Shown here one piece after another: positions 13,838 to 26,291 of a stretch of 64,000 nucleotides of DNA. The notes beneath the pieces were generated by a model. That model was given only the letters and a program-made list of their open reading frames with translations, was not told the DNA's origin and searched no databases. Position 1 is the first letter of the stretch. Every line of letters begins with the position of its first letter. The DNA is from Cranoglanis bouderius (taxonomy: Eukaryota; Chordata; Actinopteri; Siluriformes; Cranoglanididae), in NCBI GenBank assembly GCA_023630585.1, contig CM042543.1, positions 20,586,760-20,650,759 on the forward strand, written 5' to 3'. The translations under genes were made by a program, and so were the position numbers.

Positions 13838-14040
13838 AGAATCCAAATCAGCAGACAAATTCATAGTCAGAAATCAGGCAAAGGATAATTGATTAGATAT
13901 ACAGAGCAACAAAGGTCAATCAAAATACAAAATGAAAGGCAGAAGCAAAAGTGAAATCAGGAATAGTAAACACAGGAAACAGTGATGCACAAACCTCACA
14001 AAGATTAGAAGTGATAATGATTTAAAGTCGAGATTTAGGT
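13838..14040. repeat. Dispersed repeat, copy A
   Basis: Shares an extended diverged match with 15970-16170: 'CCAAATCAG', 'ATAGTCA', a 'TAATTGAT' segment, and 'CACAAAGATTAGAA' near 14000 against 'TTACAAAGATTAGAAAC' near 16160. The order and spacing of matches are the same in both, so these are two copies of one dispersed element of unknown class. No frame or inverted end is visible. Confidence 0.6.
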
Positions 14041-14660
14041 GTGGAGTAGGTGTGGTAGGTGTGATCGCTCCTGGATCTATGGTGGATTCAGTGTTTTTGT
14101 TCAGGCTTATATATACTGTTCATTTCCTGTGCCATGTAGTGGTCTAACTAAATATGTTGAACCACCTGCACACTGATGTGATTGCAAAGAATATATCGCT
14201 ACAACTTTCTTTCTTCTTTTAAGTGCAATTAAGCTGGTAATTTATCACTTTTGGCTGGATTGATTTTGTCAGATGTTAACTCTAACTCTCTAACTGGCTG
14301 TGTGGGCAGGCAGAGGTGAAAGGAACAAACAAAGTCATTGTATCCAGGGGGACATTGATCGCTTCTATTTTTCACTTTGCCACATGACTGAGGCAGCATG
14401 TTGGGCATGCGGCATCAGCGTCCGCCTGTTTCAAGATGTTCTTCCCTCTGCTATTTGTACAAGGAGAGCAGAGATAGGTTTAGCTATACTTCCCTACCAT
14501 CTGCTCAGTGGACATATGGGCTGGGGTTATAGGATGTAATGTATGCTGGTTGGGGAAAAGAAAAAGATTATTCTAGTTGATCTTTGTGCATCTTGTAGCT
14601 TCAGACTGGATATACATTCTTTCCTATATACACTGCCAGTCAAAAGTTTTCAAACACCTA
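14041..14660. other. Non-coding; a Tc1-like terminal repeat at its right end
   Basis: No gene seen. At about 14627-14660 the sequence 'TACACTGCCAGTCAAAAG' resembles the outer end of a Tc1/mariner inverted repeat, cut off by the foldback element that starts at 14669. Confidence 0.4.
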
Positions 14661-14668
14661 CAGTTTCA

Positions 14669-15614
14669 GGTAACACTTTACAATAACAGTACATGAATAG
14701 TCATGCACTAATACCTGAATTAATACTTCCTTATGAAGTATATAACATATGAACTAATGATGAGTTAAGGCATGTACTAATCACAAACTAATGAAGAGCT
14801 AACCTTAACTATGACGTGAATAACGACTACCTTAAGTACATTAGTACATAGTTAATGTACTAATTAACACATAGGGGTAAACTAAATCAAACCTGCTCTA
14901 AAAGAAAGAATATGAATGAAATGGATGACTGTTCATAGCTATTCAAAGCCAGGAAACCTGATTGACATAGAAGCAGTAAAGCATTTAAAATAAACACAGT
15001 GACATCAAAGACTAAAACAATGGAAAATAATCTTATAGAACACTGGTTTTAAATGTTAATAGATAATAGCGTCTACTAAATTAATAAATGCTACTGTATT
15101 AATTTCACCCTTGCAGGCAAAGGAGCAGAGCCCCGGGCCCTGTCCACCCAGAGCACGTACTAGTACTACAGTAGGATTCGAAGAGCAATTAATGGAGAAT
15201 GACGCAAAAAGGGTTGAGATGAAATTATCAGTGTTTATTATTCATGTCTTTCTACGTTCGATAAGGAGGATCGATGTAAATTATAAAAGTAATCGAGTGC
15301 CATCCAATGATGTTTGTGTACGCGGCTGCATATGGCAAATTATATAAACAATTTGAAATTATGCACATTTAATTCATATTATTTCTTATAGAGCATGTTT
15401 GATTTAGTTTACCCCTATGTGTTAATGAATACATTAACTAACAACATGTGGTCGTTATTCACGCATGAATTCATGACACATCGTAGTTAAGGTTAGCTCT
15501 TCATTAGTTCATGATTAGTACATGTCTTAACTCAGCATTAGTTCATATATAAGCAAGTATTAAATCAAGTATTAGTGCATGATTATTCATGTACTGTTAT
15601 TGTAAAGTGTTACC
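14669..15614. mobile_element. Nonautonomous DNA transposon with ~230-bp inverted repeats
   Basis: The ends read GGTAACACTTTACAATAACA and its reverse complement. The inverted arms (14669-about 14905 and about 15384-15614) stay alignable for about 230 bp. The direct repeats outside them, CAGTTTCA (14661-14668) and CAGTTTCT (15615-15622), match at 7 of 8 bases. An 8-bp duplication fits hAT-, P- or Merlin-type transposases, and I cannot choose between them. The unique core (about 14906-15383) contains an exon-like segment, described in its own entry. There is no transposase, so movement would have depended on another copy. Confidence 0.85.
15117..15347 (+). other. Exon-like segment inside the foldback element
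   Basis: A splice-acceptor-like CACCCTTGCAG ends at 15116 and is followed by an open stretch of about 76 codons whose start is GC-richer than its surroundings (AKEQSPGPCPPRARTS...). The stop is at 15345-15347. No domain is recognised and I see no convincing donor site. It could be a leftover exon of the parent transposon, a captured host exon, or chance. Confidence 0.3.
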
Positions 15615-15622
15615 CAGTTTCT

Positions 15623-15945
15623 TATGTGTTGTTACAGTTTAGTCACTTTTATTGCTACAGACCAAACAAAATGACACAGAATAGCACTTAAATAAGGAAA
15701 TGTAAATGCCGTAGTTGGACTCTAAATGAACCCATTAATTGTATAGATAAAATATTCTGTCAGTGCTAGTATTGACTGTAAAACATAAATATCTAGGGTG
15801 CCACAAGTGCCTAATTAGAAAGAGACAGGTTTGGGCCTTTTAAGATAAGATTAGATCTAGGTTATTATTAAATTTTTCATAATTTTTCATAATAAACATT
15901 TATAATAATAAATATTTCCCAATGCACGTATACCTCTTCTGTCAC
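15623..15945. other. Non-coding; likely continuation of the repeat interrupted at 14660
   Basis: The sequence following the right target duplication would join to the Tc1-like end at 14627-14660 if the foldback element were removed. No second inverted end is identified, so the host repeat is incomplete or decayed. Confidence 0.35.
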
Positions 15946-16185
15946 GTTGGCAGGTGGACATAAGTGCAAGCTCTTTATTGAAAACCAAAATCAGTAGAGA
16001 AAGTAATAGTCAAACCTCAGGCGGGGGGTAATTGATCAGGCTTACAAAGCAAAGAAGGATAACCAAAACCCAAAGGAGAAGCCAACCTCAAAACCAGAAC
16101 AATAGACAGAGAAACCAATGCTCCAAAATGCACACATACAAAATGGCAAAACCTTACAAAGATTAGAAACAAGTGAGCTGATACA
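15946..16185. repeat. Dispersed repeat, copy B
   Basis: Diverged second copy of the repeat at 13838-14040, in the same orientation about 2 kb away. The shared 'ACAAAGATTAGAA' and 'GGTAATTGAT'-type blocks come in the same order. Confidence 0.6.
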
Positions 16186-16682
16186 TAGATATTAAGAGCT
16201 ACAGTACATGATGATTAAACATGTGCAATCAGTGATATGTTTAATATTGAGTTGACTTGAATATAAAGGTTCCCACTTGACTTGACCTGACGACTTGAAT
16301 ATAAAGGTTCTATGTAGACGCATACAACAGAGTGTTTCTCTATCCGAAGAATCCCTGCTATTTTCTAATAGTTTGCATTATTTAGCCCAGATCAGATATT
16401 AATTATAGACAGTGATAACTGCTCACTCTTATACCTGCAATAAATATCTCATTTGGAAAGCAGTCCTACATTTCCAATCTAGCATAATTAAGTGCCATAA
16501 TGATTGGGGGCATTATATTAGGTTTGCGTAGTTATGGGTAGGAGAGATAAAATTTAAAAAAAAAGATGCTGCAGGATTACTCCGACACAGGTAGGATTGT
16601 GAGCAATAATAATGTATAAATGAATATAATGACCATCTGTTTGGTTTGTTTGCTTATGGAGCTCATCATGCTAATTTAGCTT
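16186..16682. other. Non-coding stretch, nothing recognised
   Basis: AT-rich. A short local repetition of 'GACTTGAATATAAAGGTTC' occurs at about 16255-16310. No gene or element. Confidence 0.5.
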
Positions 16683-17879
16683 TAGTGGTGGAAAGAGTAC
16701 AAAATGCACTTGAGTAAAAAAGTATCGCTACTGTAGTGGTAATTCACTTCACAATAAAAGTAAAAGTAGTGATCAAGATAATTACTCAGTTAAAAGCAAA
16801 TAAGTCATCAAATTCCTTTTTTTTAAAAACATGTCTACAATTGACACAACTTATCCAAAAATGTTCTACATCTGAGGAATGCATTTTGTGACAATTATTT
16901 TATCTAACCAAGTAAGCTATGCTGAAGTGAACACCACGTTGCTGGCTAGCTAGCTTACCCCAATGCTGTTGAGGTTTCAGTAGCTTGCTATTTGCGTTAG
17001 CTAGCTAGTTTCCAGCTACATAGTTAGCTATCTAGCAAATATTCTTCTTCACATTATCCTGAGCCTTAGCTATAGGCTGTAGCAGCGCTTAGATATAAGT
17101 CTGATACAGAGCTTTCATACTGTAAAACAAAAGAACTGCCTAACTACTGTAGGTAGCTAATGGCTACACTAGTAAGGCTCAGCTAGCTAATGGTTTACAT
17201 GTACATATCTCCGCAGATTTAATGTGAAATGCCGTAATTTCGATGGGTTTTGGCTCGCATAATTTGCAGATCATTATCATGTTGTTTCCTTTGAAGCATT
17301 TGTAACTGAAGATAGCTGATAAATTGGGCCAGGTATGCTTATCTGTCTCATGTTCTCAGACATCCCTTATGAAAAAAAAAAAAAAACTTTAGGAACCGTC
17401 ATAGAATTTGTAATGGTAATTACAAGGAATGGAAATTGTATTGGTTTTAATGGAAACTGTAATGGTCCCTCTCCTTCAACTGGTAATTTGTTGCCTTCTA
17501 TAGGTGTCATGTTATGTCTAGTGGATACCAGTAAGGTCCAATAATGATAATGGTAATGATTTCAATGGTAAGCTGATGGTTTGTAATGGTATTTGTAGTG
17601 GAAACCATTAGAATTTCTGTAATGGTTTCTATTGTTTTTTTTTTTTTTTTCAGCAGGGATTTGATGTATGAAATGTAGAGTTCTGATTGGGTCTTGAATT
17701 GAATTAGTTAAAATGTGCACAAACTGTCTTTTAACTTCTGGGGTTATATACATTATTTTATAATGGAGCTATAAAAATTTAAGTAAAAGTACAGTGATGT
17801 AATTATACTCAAAAAAGCACCGTTGCAGTGAACCATGTACTCAAATAGTGTACCAAGAGTTCATTACTTTCCATCCCTG
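16683..17879. mobile_element. Decayed DNA element with hAT-like ends
   Basis: The left end TAGTGGTGGAAAGAGTA and the reverse complement of the right end CAGGGATGGAAAGTAAT resemble each other and the ends of fish hAT-type nonautonomous elements. TTGAGTA motifs recur just inside both ends. The interior is rich in TAGCTAGC-type words (16940-17200) and in diverged AATGGT/AATGGAAA words (17400-17640), with a poly-T run at about 17635-17650. No target duplication is visible, so the borders and class are tentative. No transposase is present. Confidence 0.45.
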
Positions 17880-19462
17880 CTTCAGAATCAAATTGCATTG
17901 CTTTGGACTTGAACATCTTGGTTACGCATGCAGAGATTTGTGTGAAATTTTCCTTCACAGTCCAACATAACCATAATTAAGAAAGAGAAAGATGCCTTCC
18001 ATTTGTCATCTTGACTTCTTTGACTTTGCACTCTTGCCGAACTATATACACCTGTCGTCTCTTGACTGACATCTGCAGTTGTGTAAAGAAAGATTCTCTT
18101 GAACCTTCTATATGTCCAGTTTAAGACACCAAACCCGAAGGTTCCTGCTCGAATGTCAGCCAATTTTAATAGCACACGCAAGCCAAGCAGCTTAATGTCC
18201 TGCCACGCAGAGGCTTCTAAGCCACATATGTCAGGGTAGGAGTTTTGTGTGAGTGTAATGACTACTGTGGTGCTCTCTACCAGCCTTTATCGGCGAGTTA
18301 AACGCATGCAGTCTGTCACGATATGTGTGGATGTGTGTGTGGGTAGCAGCAGATTAGCAAGCAGGAGCTGAGCAGATGGGTGCAGACCTCAGCATCCACA
18401 TGCACAGAGCTGGAAGAGCCACTTTAGTGCTCCTAGCTGGGCCATATCTAAGGACATTTAGGATGTATGCTGGCCCAGGCTGGGTGAAGAGGGACAGTGC
18501 GGTTGTTGATGCTGCCAGCTCGGCACTCGACAGTACTCCTGTATACTTTGAGCAGGGACGAAAGGAGTATGAAGGAGTGTAGCAATGTGGGATGATCAGG
18601 GAGTGTTTGCTGACCAGATCTCACAGTCCTCTGGGATACAAGTGTGTCATGTCTGTTTTTTTTTTTTGTCTCTTCCACACTTTTCCTGTCCTTCCCGTCT
18701 TCTCTTTTGATTTCTCTCAGTAGAATTGATGCTTAAACGCAGATGTTCTTTTACAAGTCTCGTGAAGAATGTTTGAGGGGAATGACAGTGAGCTGGAAGG
18801 TGTGATGTACAGTAGACAGCTGCAGTCTGTACTGGATGTTTGCTGCGCGTCTCTCGTGGCCAGGTGTGTGGTGTGGCCTGGACGCTGCGTGCTTCTCTAG
18901 TACCTCTGAAAACCGCAAGAAAAAACAATTCTGGAAGCCTGTAAATGATTTCCGATTCCAAATATTGTTACTACTGTACTGTATACACTTTTATGATAAC
19001 TTTATTCAGTCAGTCAGTCACTTATTCACTCACCCCATCCCTCTTTCTCTCAGTGTGTGGCAGGCTGCATTTGTCACCATTTCCTCACTGCACTGCATGG
19101 CTGCTCTGTAGACAGCAGAACTCCTTGGTGGAGCTGTTTCCTGGTTACATGTGTGTGTATGTGTGCGTTTGTGTGTGTGTGTATTGGTTGGGGGGTGGTG
19201 GTGGGTGGGGAGTGGGTGGGTGTAGAGGAGGATCAGACAGCCATGCTCTAATAAGGACTAATTATCTCTCCTCAGTAGGGCTGCTCTGCTCAAGCTCAGG
19301 TTTATTGCAGGGTCACCAACAAACATCCCTGACTATCCACAAAGCTACTGTTATAAATCAAAATCATTGTATTGATAGTGGGGCAAATAAAGTGATTTCT
19401 AGGTCACATTTTATTTAAAGTTATAGTCAGCAAGTTCGTACAGTAGCACTTAAAAACACATT
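17880..19462. other. Non-coding stretch, short (GT)n-like tract
   Basis: No gene. A G-rich and GT-rich tract lies at 19148-19230. A 97-codon minus frame (17888-18181) and several others here have no recognisable features. Confidence 0.45.
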
Positions 19463-19556
19463 ATTCATTTGTTTGCAGTAATTGCTTTATCCTGGTCAGG
19501 GACGCAGTGAGTCAGGAGACAACACTGGGCGCAAGGTGGGAGAATTCACCCCAGAT
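19463..19556 (-). mobile_element. SINE tail fragment
   Basis: Minus-strand 3' portion only: 'ATTGCTTTATCCTGGTCAGG' followed by 'ACACTGGGCGCAAGGTGGGA', the reverse complement of the catfish-type SINE tail. Confidence 0.6.
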
Positions 19557-19584
19557 GGAACCAGGGGCGTAACCTGGCTTGGGC

Positions 19585-20312
19585 ATGGGGGGGTGTAAAC
19601 TTTTGAACAGGATGGTCTGTGTAAATTGTTATTATTTTGTTTAAAGATCTTATTATTTTCAGTTAAGTACTGCCCATCAGAAGCTACATAAGATATGTAC
19701 ATGTTTCCCAGAAGACAAAATAATAACAATTTACACAGATCATCCTGTTCAAAAGTTTACACCCCCCCTGGCTTTTAATGTATCGTGTTGCCTTCTTGAG
19801 CATCAGTGAATGTTTGCACCTTTTGTAATAGTTGTGTTCGAGTCACTCAGTTGTCCTCAGTGTGAAAAGATGGATCTCAAAATTATATATCCGCTGCTGG
19901 AAAGGGGTCAAATATGCAGAAGATGCTGGAAAAGCAAATAATGTGTAGGACCTGGAGGATTTTTCTGAAGAACAGTGTTCAGTTTAAATGCTCAGGACAA
20001 ACAAGGGACTCATGAACAACTATCACAAAACATCAAAACAGTCGTTGATCATCCAGGTAACAACACACAGTATAAAGAATCTAGCGTATGTAAACTTTTG
20101 AACTGGTTCCTTTGTGTAAATTCAGTTATTATTGTGTTTTGTGGACTATATGTAAACATCTGTTATGTGAAATTGCTTATTCAGAGCAGTACTAAATAAA
20201 AAGCGAAATGCCAATTTTTATGATCCCTCTTATTTAATTATTAAAAATTATTAACATTTTGCAGATTCTGCAAGGCGTATTTACACTTATGACCTCAGCT
20301 GTATAACTAGTA
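19585..20312. repeat. Decayed DNA repeat with internal repeated motif
   Basis: The motif 'GTGTAAACTTTTGAAC' occurs at about 19597, in inverse orientation at about 19745, and again directly at about 20087 (TGTAAACTTTTGAAC). Each is followed by a related 'GTGTAAATT..GTTATTATT' segment. The first pair forms a foldback of about 150 bp. The right end resembles a Tc1-type end (TTATGACCTCAGCTGTATA near 20305). It probably belongs to a large nonautonomous DNA element family common in cyprinids and relatives. The class is inferred from recognition only. Confidence 0.55.
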
Positions 20313-20336
20313 TTTCTGAAACTGCATGTGAAAATG

Positions 20337-22100
<1,764 letters not shown>

Positions 22101-22117
22101 TGTGTGTGTGTGTATGG

Positions 22118-22207
<90 letters not shown>
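22101..22207. repeat. Compound (TG)n(AG)n microsatellite
   Basis: TG repeat switches to about 75 bp of AG with one CG interruption. Confidence 0.97.
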
Positions 22208-22210
<3 letters not shown>

Positions 22211-22513
22211 ATTAGCATATGCTAGCACACTGAGTAATGCGGTTCTAAGCAAGCTTAGCTACCATGTCCAGCTGACCTTCTGTGTTCAGACCAGATCAGA
22301 GAGGGGATTTAATTGCAGACAACATAGAGATAACGAGGTAGGTGGTAGAGCGACACATAAAAAAGACCAACAAGATCTTCAGTTAAGATGTGAAACAGTT
22401 GTACATTGTATTCCATGGTGGTGATTTCTCTTTTCCTCTCCATGGCTATCTCTGGTCACATGCAACTGCAAAAGCTAGTTCTTAAACCCATTAGTGACAC
22501 TCAGGTGTGAGTC

Positions 22514-22514
<1 letters not shown>

Positions 22515-22566
<52 letters not shown>
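22515..22566. repeat. (TG)n microsatellite
   Basis: About 50 bp of uninterrupted TG repeat. Confidence 0.97.
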
Positions 22567-22567
<1 letters not shown>

Positions 22568-22910
22568 ACTGTGTATGGTTGAGATCCCCAGAAAGAGCAA
22601 GTGGCCAAAGCAGATTAGCAGGATCGCACATGTTGCATAACAGATCCTCCAACCATGTCTGAACCAACTACTGCCAACCTGGAAGATACTCAGCTAAGCC
22701 AACAGGATCTACCTTTCAATAAGACCTGAAACACACACTGACAGAGCAGATTGGAGGTTTTGTGTGCGTGTGTTTGGTTCGCTTTTGAAATGATGCCCAA
22801 ATTCTTGAATGGCTAAAATGGAGCATTTATTGTGTATATACCGTACACATAATAAATATATTACAGTATATGCATGAAGGTTCATTTATAGAGATGTGTA
22901 TTTAATGTTG

Positions 22911-23138
22911 ATTATGGTACAGCAGGTAGCATTGCTGCCTCACTGCTCTAGGGTCCCTGGTCCAATACTGAGCTTGGGTTACTGTATGTGTGGAGTTTCA
23001 CATGTTCTCTCTGTGTTTGTGTGAGTTTCCTCTCACTGTCCAAAACCATGCTGGTAATCAGTTTGGATACTCAAGATTGATAGGTAGATTCTGGATCCAC
23101 CGTGATCATGACCAGAATAAAGCAGTTTCTGAAGATGA
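22911..23138 (+). mobile_element. SINE, diverged (Merman-like)
   Basis: Plus-strand copy with a decayed tRNA-like head ('ACAGCAGGTAGCATTGCTGC' and 'GGTCCAATACTGAGC'), core 'TTTCACATGTTCTCTCTGTG' and 'GAGTTTCCTCTCACTGTCC', and a tail ending 'AGAATAAAGCAGTTTCTGAA'. No clear target duplication. Confidence 0.75.
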
Positions 23139-23195
23139 ATGAGTAAATTATTATGATTGTGTGCCTGCACAAATATCTGTGGCCATAAGATGAAG

Positions 23196-23331
23196 AAGTC
23201 GTTATTTGTCATATATTCATTACAGCACAGTGAAATTCTTTTCTTCACTTATCCCAACAGTGGAAGCTTGGCAGTGCTGGGGCATGAACCCCTGACCTTC
23301 TGATCAGTAACCCAGAGCCTTAACCATACTT
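23196..23331 (-). mobile_element. tRNA-derived SINE, second family, partial
   Basis: Minus-strand copy. The left part, 'TTATTTGTCATATATTCATT' and 'CAGTGAAATTCTTTTCTTC', is the LINE-like tail. The right part, 'CTGACCTTCTGATCAG' with 'CCCAGAGCCTTAACCA', is the tRNA-like head in reverse. Same family as 9300-9475. Confidence 0.7.
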
Positions 23332-23431
23332 TAATGCCTACTTAACTCATGCAGGTTCAATCCAAAGCTTTCAAAAATGTCTTTACCTCACAACGTTGCA
23401 GGATCAGTCCGTGTAATTGTGGACTGCTGCT

Positions 23432-23478
23432 AGTGTGTGTGTGTGTGTGTGTGTGGGTGTGTGTGTGTGTATGTGTGC
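23432..23478. repeat. (GT)n microsatellite
   Basis: GT repeat with GGGT and AT interruptions. Confidence 0.95.
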
Positions 23479-23504
23479 AAGACAGAGGTAAGGACAAAGT
23501 CATT

Positions 23505-23840
23505 GTTTTGCAAGTCACAAGTCTCGTTCCACCGATGGCAAAATGTTGGCATTCAAGTCTCAAATCAGGAATGATACAATAAGTCCAAGTCAAGTTATAA
23601 GTCCTTGATTTTAGGTTTCGAGTCCTAAACAAGTCCTAAAAATCATTTGTTTGTTGGGAAGAAGAATAGTTGATTCACTACACACTTTTAAATGTATAAT
23701 ATTTCATCTCTGGATTTGAAAATGTACCGAGCGTTTCCAAGGCAAAGGGCTCGAGTCCAAGTGAAGTTACAAGTCACTGATGTCAACGTCAAAGTCAAGT
23801 CGCAAGTCTTTATTATGTCAAGTCTAGCCATCACAATTTG
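23505..23840. repeat. 'CAAGTC'-rich dispersed repeat, copy 1
   Basis: Iterated AAGTC/CAAGT words, including 'GGCTCGAGTCCAAGTGAAGT' at about 23747. A segment of about 45 bp here is almost identical to one at 24755. Similar 'AAGTCCAAGTCAAGTC' sequence occurs in fish DNA-transposon relics, but I cannot fix the class. Confidence 0.55.
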
Positions 23841-24754
23841 GCCCTTATTAAAGATGCTCAGATCCATTTTTCCAGCTTCCAACACATCAACTTCTAGAAC
23901 TGACTGTTCTCTTGCTGCTTAATATATCCCACCCCATTACAGGTGCCATTGTAATGAGAAAGTCAATGTTATTCACTTCACTTCTCAGTGGTTTTGATGT
24001 TATGGCTGATTGGTGTATAATGTGAATACATGTTAGCTCCATCATGTATTTTTGTTCTTCTTGCTCTTACTTGAAAATTTCCATTAGATTGCATGTGAGA
24101 TTGAAATTCACGAGGCTTAAAAGAAAGAAAAAAAAGTACTTTGGTGTTATTGTTTTGAATCTTAGATATTTTAATACAGTATGTTGGCTGTGAAGGTAGC
24201 TCTGTGAATAATGTAAAACTCATGTTGTAAAAATCACTAAGAATTAGTGTTCACTTTCTAGACAAACTTTATAACTCACTGGAAATATATGGGTAGTTGA
24301 GAGACGCATAACTATGATTAAAAAAACCCTGAATATTTCAGTTCAGTTTCACATGAGATGAGGTGTAGACTGTTTTCACTAAGGGTACCCATCTATATCA
24401 GTTCAATTTGGTTTTGTCTTGGGGTTCGCTTTGTGCAACTTCAAATGGCAAACAAAATTTGAAGTTGTTGCTTTTGCATCTGATATTCTTGAACCACAGG
24501 TTCTGCAGGTTGCAACCCTTTTGTTGTTGCAGACATCATAATCTTTGTAGGCGAATGCTACTATCTTGTGGGGGCATGGCTACGGCAAAGAGCCTCTGCT
24601 GTTGGGAATGAGCGATCTTTCAACTTTGTTGTTGTCTAGTGCAAGCTGATTGGCTGTCTGACTGCCCTTGGGAGTGAAGATTGATGCTGATTTGCTGACA
24701 TTTAATTGTTTGGGTATATCTTTGCTTTGGAAAAGAAAGTCGGTGAAAAGAAAG
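23841..24754. other. Non-coding sequence between two direct repeats
   Basis: No gene or classified repeat. It is bracketed by near-identical segments (ending near 23780 and starting near 24755), so it may be the interior of one larger element. Confidence 0.35.
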
Positions 24755-24830
24755 TTTCCAAGGCAAAGGGCTCGAGTCCAAGTGAAGTCACAAGACACTT
24801 ATGTCTATGTCAAGTTGCGAAGATAACTAA
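24755..24830. repeat. 'CAAGTC'-rich dispersed repeat, copy 2
   Basis: Direct partner of the segment at about 23735: 'GTTTCCAAGGCAAAGGGCTC' and the next 20 or so bases match copy 1 with about one change, then the copies drift apart. Confidence 0.6.
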
Positions 24831-25920
24831 GATAATAAAACTTCCATAAATGTTAAAGAAATATCTTCCTACAAAAGCTTCACCATATCAATAAATATAC
24901 ATGTTTCTTTGTTAAATAACAGTGTTTTAAACCCTTAAAACATTTTTTTTTATGTATAATGTGGCACGTCCATCATATGAGTCCCTGTGAATGAATGGTT
25001 ACTATAGAAACAATAGCATATTAGAAGGAATGCATTAATATAAACATGTAATTTGCCTTGCAGCCGGAACTATTGTCAGAGCTGCTGTTATAGGACATTA
25101 TTCTCCTGGAATTGAGAATTCAACATCTCTGTGGTATAAGAATAAATATCAACCTATGTTATAGTGCGCTGTAATGCAAGCTCAGACTCCACAGTTCCTT
25201 TCGGCAGAGTGGGAGTGTGCCGGGGTGTATGGGGGTTTAAGTAATAAGCCTCATCACTATGGAGACAGCAGATGCAGCTGTGGTGGTGGCAGCAGCTCAA
25301 GCAGCAGCAGCAGCAGCAGCGGCAGCAGTACGGGCCCACTGAGGACCATAAACACAGGCAGGCCATGACTCCCACTAATAGATCTCTTAGGAAGGGTAAA
25401 AAGAAAATAAACAGGAAGATCTAAAATGCACAGAGGTGTGTGGGCATGCACATTCTATAGACATCTCCTGAAAACCTGGATGATCAGAGGAGGCTTAATA
25501 ATTCATACTGTAAATCAAAATAGTTCTAACTGAGATTAGATAGATATAGCCGTAAAATGTATAATATTGAGAATAAACAATTTTAAAGGAAAACATCCAG
25601 CATATATGAGTCGGGATTTTATCATATCCAGTGCACCCACTGGAATGTCCTTTGTGAAGTTTGAGGAAACTGGAGAACCCTGAGGAAACCTATGTGGACA
25701 ATTCATTAGATAGTGGCTTGTTTGCTCTTTGTGAGAATCTGAATATTCATTCTTTAACAGCCTGAATTACTACAACCTGAATTCTATCATGATAACATGC
25801 AAAAAAAAAAAAAAAGAGCCTGCATTCAAATATTTATTGACTGCCCTAACAACTGCCCTTGGATGATCAAATTAAGTGTGTTTTGAGTAAACAGGATTTG
25901 TTTTCTCAGCACAGGAAATT
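24831..25920. other. Non-coding; (AGC)n and a candidate regulatory block
   Basis: A short AGC trinucleotide run lies at about 25290-25330 inside a GC-richer block (25150-25480). The poly-Ser and poly-Cys frames across it are repeat artefacts. No exon boundaries seen. Confidence 0.35.
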
Positions 25921-25964
25921 CATCCATCCATCCATCCATTTTCTGTACCGCTTACCCTACACAG
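25921..25964 (-). mobile_element. V-SINE tail fragment
   Basis: (ATCC)n followed by 'ATTTTCTGTACCGCTTACCC' is the reversed 3' end of the V-SINE seen at 13211-13537. The rest is missing. Confidence 0.65.
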
Positions 25965-26216
25965 AATGTGAGTAAAGAGGATGAGCTAGGAACAGCAGTA
26001 AGATGTTACAGTGTGTATAGTGTAAATTGTAAGTGTTTAGTATAAAGTGTAGCCTGGTATTTCACAATGACTTTGTTATAGGAACATATTTCTGACACAA
26101 TAGCTAACCAAATACAATACAGTGCGACAAAAGCATCACAGAAAGCAGAAAGGTGAAAAGATTGCCATGTTTGTTAACAAGAGGTGATGTAGTCCAGGAC
26201 AGCCCTTGTTAAGGAT

Positions 26217-26290
<74 letters not shown>
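26217..26290. repeat. (CAA)n followed by (TAA)n microsatellite
   Basis: Ten or so CAA units followed by about 13 TAA units. Confidence 0.95.

Positions 26291-26291
<1 letters not shown>

Noticed and set aside
16683..17879. Confident hAT call with target duplication
   Set aside because: The octamers beside the proposed ends (TTTAGCTT and CTTCAGAA) do not match, so only a tentative element is reported.
25150..25480. Poly-Ser/poly-Cys frames suggesting a trinucleotide-repeat exon
   Set aside because: (AGC)n gives such frames in every phase, and no splice sites or flanking coding bias are visible.
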